Of a stretch of DNA of 16,547 bases, positions 8,269-13,410 are shown piece after piece. The stretch is from the NCBI GenBank assembly GCA_025356695.1, contig JANXSE010000182.1:1-16547 (forward strand). The letters run 5' to 3'. Source of the stretch: Betaproteobacteria bacterium. Its GTDB lineage: Bacteria > Pseudomonadota > Gammaproteobacteria > Burkholderiales > SG8-41. The notes below the pieces were generated by a model. It had not been told where the DNA came from, did no database searches, and worked only from the letters and a program-made list of their open reading frames with translations. How positions within the stretch are numbered: position 1 is the stretch's first letter; the number at the start of each line of letters is the position of its first letter. The translations under genes and the position numbers were made by a program.

Positions 8269-8682
8269 TCAGGCCGCCTGCTCAGCGAAATACTTTCGCA
8301 CCCTGGCGAGAACCTGCCGGTCTGTCATCTTGTCGACCGTCTCGACGCTGATAACGCGGATACCACACCTGCTTTTAGCGATGCGTTTCTTCAATTCGCC
8401 CTTGGCCTCGCCCGGCCCGAAGATCAGCACGCCGCCCGCACCCTGTATGCAGGCAACCGCAGCATCGTAATAAATATTCAACTGTCCGCGCAAACGCCGT
8501 TCCTGGCGGTCGTCCGCCGGCACCAGCTGCGCTTCGTAGCGCCCACGCGAGCGAGCGCCGCTCAAGCGCACCGGCTGCTTGTTGATGTTCGACACGATGG
8601 CTTTGACTTCATCGCCTTTGTCCGTCGCCATAACGATCACGGCCTTTTTGTGATCGATCCACAGGCCTGCCAGCTTTTTCAT
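8269..8682 (-). CDS. eRF1-domain-3-like small protein ("translational machinery protein" type)
   Basis: A 137-residue cytoplasmic protein resembling stand-alone relatives of domain 3 of eRF1/Pelota, often annotated as translational machinery proteins. Visible landmarks are the opening strand LWIDHKKAVIVMA at residues 7-19, GGVLIFGPGEAKGELKKRI near 85-100, and VETVDKMTDRQVLARVRKYF near the C-terminus. The centre (SGARSRGRYEAQL and DDRQERRLRGQL) is rich in Arg. The start ATG at 8682 has AAAGG about 8 nt upstream. It is divergent from the Crp/Fnr regulator across a 323-bp region with FNR-like sites. That is compatible with control by the regulator and a role under low oxygen or stress, though this is inferred. 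Biochemical function is unknown. Confidence 0.7.
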   Translation of the reverse strand: MKKLAGLWIDHKKAVIVMATDKGDEVKAIVSNINKQPVRLSGARSRGRYEAQLVPADDRQERRLRGQLNIYYDAAVACIQGAGGVLIFGPGEAKGELKKRIAKSRCGIRVISVETVDKMTDRQVLARVRKYFAEQAA

Positions 8683-8752
8683 GATTGCCGCCTTTCACTG
8701 CACCAAGGGAAATTGCACGCATTCATGCTGTGCCTAACCGCGCCCTCCAGGT

Positions 8753-8766
8753 TTGATTTGCCGCAA
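8753..8766 (+). promoter_or_regulatory. FNR-box-like site, weaker
   Basis: TTGAT TTGC CGCAA matches 8 of 10 fixed positions of TTGAT-N4-ATCAA. It is about 70 bp upstream of the eRF1-like gene's ATG. It shares TTTGAT-[CT]-TGCCGCAA with the minus-strand site at 6413-6428. Confidence 0.25.
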
Positions 8767-8893
8767 TGATGGGCAGCACAGGCGGGCCGCCCGGCGCGAA
8801 AACCAAGCGGCGATCGTGCGTTTGCTCCCGGGCGGACAACGGAATGCAGGCGGCAATTATTATGGTTGCCATCCAAACGCGAACGGCCTATTC

Positions 8894-8907
8894 TTAATCT
8901 GCATCAA
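8894..8907 (+). promoter_or_regulatory. Probable FNR/Crp-family operator
   Basis: TTAAT CTGC ATCAA matches 9 of 10 fixed positions of the FNR consensus TTGAT-N4-ATCAA. Its centre is about 105 bp before the ATG of the Crp/Fnr gene. A start site near 8942 would put it at -41.5, the usual activating position, with a weak -10-like TAACAG nearby. It could serve autoregulation or the divergent gene. Confidence 0.45.
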
Positions 8908-9005
8908 AAATAATTGCAACCCTTAAAACGCCTAACAGATCAGCACAGCGCCCTGTGCGTATCGGATTCAGGCTCCCTTCAGGCAACCGCAATGGGGGAA
9001 GCGCA

Positions 9006-9791
9006 ATGCGTGTTCAATATTCCCGAACCAATGCTTCCATGCCGGCCCGCGAAATCTGCGCCGGCTGTGGCATCGTGACCTGGCTGCTGCCCGCCGGCCT
9101 CAATGCCGACGATCTGGCGCACGTCGAGAGCCTCTGCGAACACCGGCGCGTGATCCGGCGCGATCATTACCTCGTCCATGCCGGTGAGCCGCTGACCTCG
9201 CTGTATTTCGTCAACAGCGGGTCGATGAAATCCTGCCTGCCCGATGCCGACGGCCGCACACAAGTGATCGGCTTTGCGCTGTCCGGAGAAATCCTCGGCA
9301 TGGGGGCAATCGACACCGGCACTCATCCGGGCCACGTGATCGCGCTCGAAGACTCCAGTTGCTGCGGCATCCGTTACGCCGACCTCATGCGGCTGGGCCA
9401 AAGCATGCAGTCGTTGCAGCACCACCTGCATCAGGTGATGAGCCAAAAAATCACGCGCAACCACGAACTGATGCTGATGCTCGGCAGCATGCGCGCCGAA
9501 GAACGCCTGGTCAGTTTTCTGCTCGATCTTTCGCAACGCCATGCCGCGCGCGGCTATTCCGCCTCGCAATTCCGATTGAGCATGGCGCGGCGGGACATCG
9601 GCAGTTATCTCGGGCTGAAACTGGAGACCGTCAGCCGTCTTCTGGCGCACCTCAAGGACGAACAGATACTGGCCGTCAGCGGCCGCGATATCACCATCAA
9701 GAACACCGACGGCCTGCGGCAGATCGGCGAAGGCAGCCCGCATTTTGCGCGCTTGCTCGCGCACTCCGGCGCCAAAGCAAGCGGCAAGTAG
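9006..9791 (+). CDS. Crp/Fnr-family transcription regulator, FNR-like with one cluster Cys missing
   Basis: A 261-residue cytoplasmic regulator that aligns over its length with E. coli FNR. It has an N-terminal Cys region, a cNMP-binding-type beta-barrel (about 45-130), a dimerisation helix, and a winged helix-turn-helix (about 180-245). The recognition helix reads ETVSRLLAHL, keeping the Glu-x-x-Ser-Arg set that reads TTGAT half-sites. Of the four Fe-S cysteines of FNR, Cys18, Cys21 and Cys120 align, but the third N-terminal position is Leu27 (CAGCGIVTWLLP). Extra cysteines are at 44, 77 and 119. The start ATG at 9006 has GGGGGA about 7 nt upstream; a GTG at 8955 extends the frame without a ribosome site. 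A probable FNR operator lies upstream. Oxygen or redox sensing is inferred. Confidence 0.93.
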   Translation: MRVQYSRTNASMPAREICAGCGIVTWLLPAGLNADDLAHVESLCEHRRVIRRDHYLVHAGEPLTSLYFVNSGSMKSCLPDADGRTQVIGFALSGEILGMGAIDTGTHPGHVIALEDSSCCGIRYADLMRLGQSMQSLQHHLHQVMSQKITRNHELMLMLGSMRAEERLVSFLLDLSQRHAARGYSASQFRLSMARRDIGSYLGLKLETVSRLLAHLKDEQILAVSGRDITIKNTDGLRQIGEGSPHFARLLAHSGAKASGK

Positions 9792-9832
9792 CAGCCCTTT
9801 CGCCCCGCTGCTCCAGCCTTTGCGCGGGCTGG
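9790..9832 (+). terminator. Two adjacent hairpins after the Crp/Fnr gene
   Basis: AGCAGC/GCTGCT (9790-9795 and 9807-9812) is followed at once by CCAGCC/GGCTGG (9813-9818 and 9827-9832). Both stems are 6 bp. The first overlaps the stop codon. No T-run follows, so termination is possible but unproven. Confidence 0.3.
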
Positions 9833-9901
9833 CCAGGCGCCACAATCTGCGCACCGCTTGGCCCCTGCGGCCCGCCCCCACAAATTACCCGGGAACCCAT
9901 C

Positions 9902-10234
9902 ATGTCGATCAACAATGTTGCATCCGTCGGTGCCACCAGCACACCGGCCGTTCAAGCAGGCCACCCGCATTCGGGCAACAAAATCGGCCAGGATTTCAAT
10001 GCGCTCGCGCAATCGCTCAACGCCAGCAGCGACGCCTCCGGCGTCAAGAACGCCTTCGCCAAACTGCTGCAGGATCTGTTGAGCCAGACCGACGGCACGC
10101 CGGCGAAAGTGCATCACCGCCATCACCATCACGCCGGCGCCGATCAGACCGCAGCCGCGGGCGGCGCCAATGCCATCGCAAACACCATTTCCGCACCTGC
10201 AGCGGCGACACAATCCATCCACGTCACCGCCTGA
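9902..10234 (+). CDS. Small histidine-cluster protein of unknown function
   Basis: A 110-residue protein with no signal peptide or membrane segment. It begins MSINNVASVG, has a probable amphipathic helical middle (GQDFNALAQSLN to AFAKLLQDLLSQTD, about 29-64), then a histidine cluster (HHRHHHH at 71-77) and an Ala-rich tail. Its layout recalls short Ser/Ala-rich proteins of unknown function in beta- and gammaproteobacteria with a similar FQALAQALQ-type helix, but that is a resemblance only. The ATG at 9902 is preceded by CGGGAA about 8 nt upstream. It follows the Crp/Fnr gene by 110 bp and converges on a Bug gene. The histidines could bind Ni, Zn or Cu. A reverse-strand frame covers the same bases but lacks any recognisable content. 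Confidence 0.55.
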   Translation: MSINNVASVGATSTPAVQAGHPHSGNKIGQDFNALAQSLNASSDASGVKNAFAKLLQDLLSQTDGTPAKVHHRHHHHAGADQTAAAGGANAIANTISAPAAATQSIHVTA

Positions 10235-10261
10235 CCGGCAGCACGGGCGGCATTCGAATGT

Positions 10262-11236
10262 TCAGTTGGCGCGAATGCCAGCGTCGCGCACCAGGTTGCC
10301 CCACTTCACCGTTTCTGTTTTCACGTAGGCGGTGAATTCATCCGGCGGCATACCGACCGGATCGAGCCCCATCGCCAGCAGACGCTCGCGCGTCTCGGCC
10401 TGCGCGACCGCTTTGGCGATCTCGCCGTAGAGCTTGTTGACGATTTCCTTCGGCGTCGCCACCGGCGCGAACAGCGCATACCACTGATCGACCGCAAAAC
10501 CCGGCACACCGGCTTCGGCCACGGTCACCAGTTGCGGCACCGACGGCGAGCGCTTCGCACTCGATACCGCCAGCGCGCGCAGGCGGCCGGCGCGCACGTG
10601 CGGCATGGTCGAAATCGCGCTCGCTGAAGTGACGGAAACGCGCCCAGCCACCAGATCGAGAATGCTCGGCGCAGTTCCTTTATACGGCACGTGCACAAGT
10701 TGCAGACCGGCCAGCCGGTTGAGCAGTTCCATTGCCAGATGCTGGCCGCTGCCGCTGCCCGAAGATGAAAACAGGATCTCGTTGGGGTGCGCCCTAGTAA
10801 ACACGATGAGGTCTTTGACGCTCTTCACCGGCAGCGAAGGATGCACCGCCAGCACGCTGGGCGACTGCACGAACAGCGAAATCGCCGCGAAGTCCCGGAT
10901 CGTGTCGTAGTTCAGTTTGTAGAGCGCCGGCGTGATGGCGTGGCTCATCGATTGCATCAGCAGGGTGTAACCGTCAGGCGCGGCACGCGCGACCTGCTCG
11001 GTGGCGATGGTGCCGCCGGCGCCGGCGCGGTTCTCCGCCACCACCTGCTGCCCCCAGGCCTCGGTGAATTTCTGTCCGAGCAGGCGTCCCGAGGTATCGA
11101 CACCGCCGCCGGCTGCCAGTGCGATGATGAGGCGGATCGGCCTCGCCGGATAACCCGCGGCGTCCTGTGCCAGACAAATACCTGCCGCCGCGAACATCAG
11201 CATGACTGCAACACATCGTCCCGCGATCGAGTTCAT
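10262..11236 (-). CDS. Bug/TctC-family solute receptor
   Basis: A complete 324-residue exported receptor of the tripartite tricarboxylate-type transport family. The signal peptide runs MNSIAGRCVAVMLMF to GICLAQ, with cleavage likely near residue 22. Landmarks are YPARPIRLIIALAAGGGVD, WGQQVVAENRAGAGG, APDGYTLL, IRDFAAISLFVQS, HVPYKGTAPSILDLVAGR, LRALAVSSAKRS, TVAEAGVPGF and TPKEIVNKLYGEIAKAV. The start at 11236 has a strong GAGGAGG ribosome site; an upstream ATG at 11278 in the same frame has none and would bury the signal peptide. No permease gene is nearby, so it must share membrane subunits encoded elsewhere or act in sensing. The ligand is unknown. Confidence 0.93.
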   Translation of the reverse strand: MNSIAGRCVAVMLMFAAAGICLAQDAAGYPARPIRLIIALAAGGGVDTSGRLLGQKFTEAWGQQVVAENRAGAGGTIATEQVARAAPDGYTLLMQSMSHAITPALYKLNYDTIRDFAAISLFVQSPSVLAVHPSLPVKSVKDLIVFTRAHPNEILFSSSGSGSGQHLAMELLNRLAGLQLVHVPYKGTAPSILDLVAGRVSVTSASAISTMPHVRAGRLRALAVSSAKRSPSVPQLVTVAEAGVPGFAVDQWYALFAPVATPKEIVNKLYGEIAKAVAQAETRERLLAMGLDPVGMPPDEFTAYVKTETVKWGNLVRDAGIRAN

Positions 11237-11451
11237 GTCTGTACCTCCTCGCCATGGCGCAAGTGCAGAATACTGCAAGAACAGGCCAGGGTCAGTACGT
11301 GAGATTCCGCCATCCGCGCGCCGGCAATCTCAGCACCGTGAATTTTCTTGACCGCCACCGGCAACTCAATTATGGTGGCGGCCTGTGGGTTCGCACTCAG
11401 TCACGCGACCCAGCCGGGTAGTAGGCGGCCACCCGGTACTCAAGGACGATA

Positions 11452-11471
11452 CTGTTCCAAGCGCTGTTCCA
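11452..11471 (+). repeat. Short direct repeat before the propeller-like gene
   Basis: The octamer CTGTTCCA occurs at 11452-11459 and 11464-11471, a 12-bp period, about 27 bp before the start codon at 11498. A 6-bp inverted repeat, CCGGGT/ACCCGG, lies just upstream (11414-11436). These could be regulator half-sites or chance. Confidence 0.25.
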
Positions 11472-11497
11472 TTCCCCGCAACGGGATAGGAGCGCTC

Positions 11498-12280
11498 ATG
11501 GAAAACAGAAATAGTCCCACCCTTTTTGCAATCACTCCAAACGTTTCGCGACCGTGCATGCGCTGCAGTCGGCGCATTCTTGCGGCATTTCTGTGGCTCG
11601 CCGCGGCCGGCGCAGCATTCAGCGGCAGTGCCGCGGTAACAGAAACCGACCGTACTGAGCGCGCACGTTATGGCGAACTGCTCGACCTGCACGCGCGCAG
11701 CGGGCAACCGGCGCTACGCGTCATGGCCGATACTACCCGCCACCGGCTCTGGGTGCTCGGCCCTCAGGATGTTTTCGTCTACGACACCGAAGCGAAGCAG
11801 ACGCTCAAACGGATTGCCCTGCCCGTCTGGTCGGTCGCCGGCATCGCATGCCCGCCCGCCATGGCATTGAATGCAGCGGGCGCTGCAATCGTCGCCAGCA
11901 ACGCGGAACCGCGCCTGTGGAAAATCGACGCTGACAATTTCGGCATCCGCGAACATGCGATCCGCCTGCTGGGAAAAGAACTGTGGGACACCGGATTCAG
12001 TGCGATCACGTTTACCGCGGACGGAACACTGTTCGCACTGTCCAGTTTTGCCGGATCGCTGTGGCGCATCGATATCGCCCAATCAAGCGCCGGTGAAATC
12101 AAACTGTCGGAGCGCGTCCTCAACGCCTGTGCACTGCACGCGCCGCCGCGCGCCGCCGATCGCCCGCCATCGCAGGGCGTGACACTCTGCGCCGACACCG
12201 GCAAAGGTACGCGACGCATCGACGTCTCAGGCGAGTTCAGCCGCGCGCACGTTGCGCAGGCGCAATGCAATGAGCGGTAG
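11498..12280 (+). CDS. Exported protein of unknown function, possible beta-propeller
   Basis: A 260-residue protein with an N-terminal hydrophobic segment (RRILAAFLWLAAAGAAFSG, about 24-42) that should act as a signal peptide or anchor. The rest has repeated strand patterns typical of beta-propeller blades: RLWVLGPQDVFVYDTEAK, AAIVASNAEPRLWKIDAD, GTLFALSSFAGSLWRIDIA and GVTLCADTGKGTRRIDV. Only four or so blade-like units are visible, fewer than a usual full propeller. I do not recognise a specific family. The ATG at 11498 has an AGGAG site six bases upstream; the frame is open to 11348, but that part shows no such site. It is divergent from a Bug gene and converges on a small membrane protein. 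Periplasmic location is likely and the function is unknown. Confidence 0.65.
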   Translation: MENRNSPTLFAITPNVSRPCMRCSRRILAAFLWLAAAGAAFSGSAAVTETDRTERARYGELLDLHARSGQPALRVMADTTRHRLWVLGPQDVFVYDTEAKQTLKRIALPVWSVAGIACPPAMALNAAGAAIVASNAEPRLWKIDADNFGIREHAIRLLGKELWDTGFSAITFTADGTLFALSSFAGSLWRIDIAQSSAGEIKLSERVLNACALHAPPRAADRPPSQGVTLCADTGKGTRRIDVSGEFSRAHVAQAQCNER

Positions 12281-12286
12281 CGCCGG

Positions 12287-12311
12287 GCGGGCCGCGCACA
12301 GCAATGCCCGC
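12287..12311. terminator. Hairpin between convergent genes
   Basis: GCGGGC (12287-12292) and GCCCGC (12306-12311) can pair across a 13-nt loop in the 38-bp gap between two convergent genes. No T-run is present on either side. Confidence 0.25.
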
Positions 12312-12318
12312 GTCCGGA

Positions 12319-12519
12319 CTACTTGCGGTCGATCTGGATATTTTCTTTGCTGCCGCTGTTGGCGACCGAGATCATGATGCCCAGGCCGAGCAGGATCGCA
12401 ACGCCGATCAGGCTCCACGTTGCGCCGATGTTTTCCAGAATGCCCAGTTTCCAGAGCGCGGCCAGCACCCCGCCCACCAGAATGACAAAACCAGCCAGAT
12501 ACATGCCTGCCCATTTCAT
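12319..12519 (-). CDS. Small two-helix inner-membrane protein
   Basis: A 66-residue protein with two hydrophobic segments, about residues 4-24 (AGMYLAGFVILVGGVLAAL) and 32-53 (IGATWSLIGVAILLGLGIMI), joined by a short loop containing LGILEN. A charged cytoplasmic-type tail ends SKENIQIDRK. I do not recognise a named family. Evidence that it is real: the ATG at 12519 is preceded by GGAGGG at good spacing, the product is a coherent membrane hairpin, and it fits the gap between neighbours. It is divergent from the cytochrome-BON gene across 191 bp, so the two could share regulation, possibly as envelope stress proteins. That link is inferred. Confidence 0.7.
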   Translation of the reverse strand: MKWAGMYLAGFVILVGGVLAALWKLGILENIGATWSLIGVAILLGLGIMISVANSGSKENIQIDRK

Positions 12520-12710
12520 GACCTACCCTCCAGAATTGCACAGGATAGACAGCGCTGCGGGCGCCGTCTGTGTGCTGACGCACCGAGGCAGGTATGTACG
12601 CCATCGCACGGAACGGCCCGCAGCCAACACCTAGTATTTGCGCGAGACGGTCCGGCGGTCACCGCGTGCCGGATGTGTACTTTCGTTGCCAACCACTCAG
12701 GGGTATTCAC

Positions 12711-13304
12711 ATGAAGCCTGCAGGAATATTGACAATTTTTGCGGCGCTGATGCTTGCAGTCGGCAACGTTTCGGCGGTTCCGCCCGGCAAGACACTGGCA
12801 TTTCCCGGCCCCGCCGGCAATGTCAGCTTCGACGGCAAGGTGCATGCCGACAAAGGCCTGAAATGTGCAGATTGCCACTCCGCACCCAAGCTGTTCGAAA
12901 TGAAAAAGGGCGGCGACAAGCTGACCATGGCCGCGATGAACGAAGGCAAGTTCTGCGGCTCCTGTCATGACGGCAAAAAAGCATTCAGCGTCAAGGCGGC
13001 GGACGATTGCGCAAAATGCCACAAGAAACCGGCCGGCGAAAAACCCGTCGCATCAACCGCCAAAGGCGAGTCCACCGGCGAGTACGTGGACGACAGCGTC
13101 ATCACCAGCAAAGTGAAGGCCGCGGTGTTCGCCGAGGCCACCCTCAAGTCGGCCGAAATCAACGTCGAAACCTACAAAGGTATCGTGCAGTTGACCGGTT
13201 TCGTCCGCTCACGCGCCGATATCAACAAGGCCGTCGAAGTCGCCAGGGGCGTCAAAGGCGTGACCTCGGTGAAGAACGACATGATCGTCAAGGGTCAGCA
13301 GTAA
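12711..13304 (+). CDS. Exported triheme cytochrome (c7-like) fused to a BON domain
   Basis: A 197-residue exported protein. A signal peptide (1-22, ending NVSA) is followed by a compact c-type cytochrome of the multiheme c3/c7 kind, with three heme sites: CADCH 52-56, CGSCH 82-86 and CAKCH 100-104. A short Ala/Lys/Ser linker leads to a BON domain at about 124-197 (DDSVITSKVKAAVF, VETYKGIVQLTGFV, VARGVKGVTSVKNDM), the OsmY-type module thought to bind phospholipid or membrane surfaces. Outside the heme motifs only His45 is available as an axial ligand, so Met (63, 73, 76) or Lys ligation is likely for the others. The ATG at 12711 follows AGGGG about 7 nt upstream. The likely role is periplasmic electron transfer near a membrane. 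A hairpin terminator follows. Confidence 0.9.
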   Translation: MKPAGILTIFAALMLAVGNVSAVPPGKTLAFPGPAGNVSFDGKVHADKGLKCADCHSAPKLFEMKKGGDKLTMAAMNEGKFCGSCHDGKKAFSVKAADDCAKCHKKPAGEKPVASTAKGESTGEYVDDSVITSKVKAAVFAEATLKSAEINVETYKGIVQLTGFVRSRADINKAVEVARGVKGVTSVKNDMIVKGQQ

Positions 13305-13324
13305 AGACCTTACCCACCGGTTTT

Positions 13325-13349
13325 CGTCACTCCCGCGAAAACGGGAGCC
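13325..13349. repeat. Intergenic palindrome resembling dispersed CCCGC-GCGGG repeats
   Basis: CGTCA is followed by CTCCCG (13330-13335), loop CGAAAA and CGGGAG (13342-13347). This strongly resembles the widespread proteobacterial intergenic element of the form CGTCATTCCCGCGAAAGCGGG, related in pattern to Neisseria dRS3-type repeats. It sits after a stop codon between convergent genes, the usual setting. Only one copy is seen in this window. Confidence 0.45.
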
Positions 13350-13368
13350 CGATCGCAACACGTTAACC

Positions 13369-13398
13369 ACGGCATACCCGCTTTCGCCGGTATGCCGT
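13369..13398. terminator. Bidirectional hairpin terminator
   Basis: ACGGCATACC (13369-13378) pairs perfectly with GGTATGCCGT (13389-13398), a 10-bp stem with a 10-nt loop. It lies between the convergent cytochrome-BON and rhlE genes. The plus-strand side continues TTCC, a short pyrimidine run. It could end both transcripts. Confidence 0.6.
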
Positions 13399-13410
13399 TT
13401 CCAATGCAGC

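Larger units (their letters stand above)
8683..9005. promoter_or_regulatory. Divergent promoter region of the eRF1-like gene and the Crp/Fnr gene
   Basis: A 323-bp non-coding stretch, clearly AT-richer than its surroundings between about 8850 and 8930. It holds two FNR-box-like sites listed separately. On the minus strand a CATAAT -10-like hexamer lies at 8859-8864, and on the plus strand a weak TAACAG lies at 8933-8938. A 65-codon frame at 8679-8876 (-) overlaps the next gene by ATGA but has no ribosome site and an implausible Cys/His/Arg-rich product, so I do not call it. Confidence 0.6.

Noticed and set aside
8679..8876. 65-codon minus-strand frame overlapping the eRF1-like gene by ATGA
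   Set aside because: No ribosome site, a Cys/His/Arg-rich product with no recognisable pattern, and it would cover the FNR-like site and the probable promoter.
9605..10222. 205-codon minus-strand frame over the end of the Crp/Fnr gene and the small His protein
   Set aside because: It is antisense to a certain gene for much of its length and has a Gly/Arg/Cys-rich shadow composition; the plus-strand reading is more coherent.
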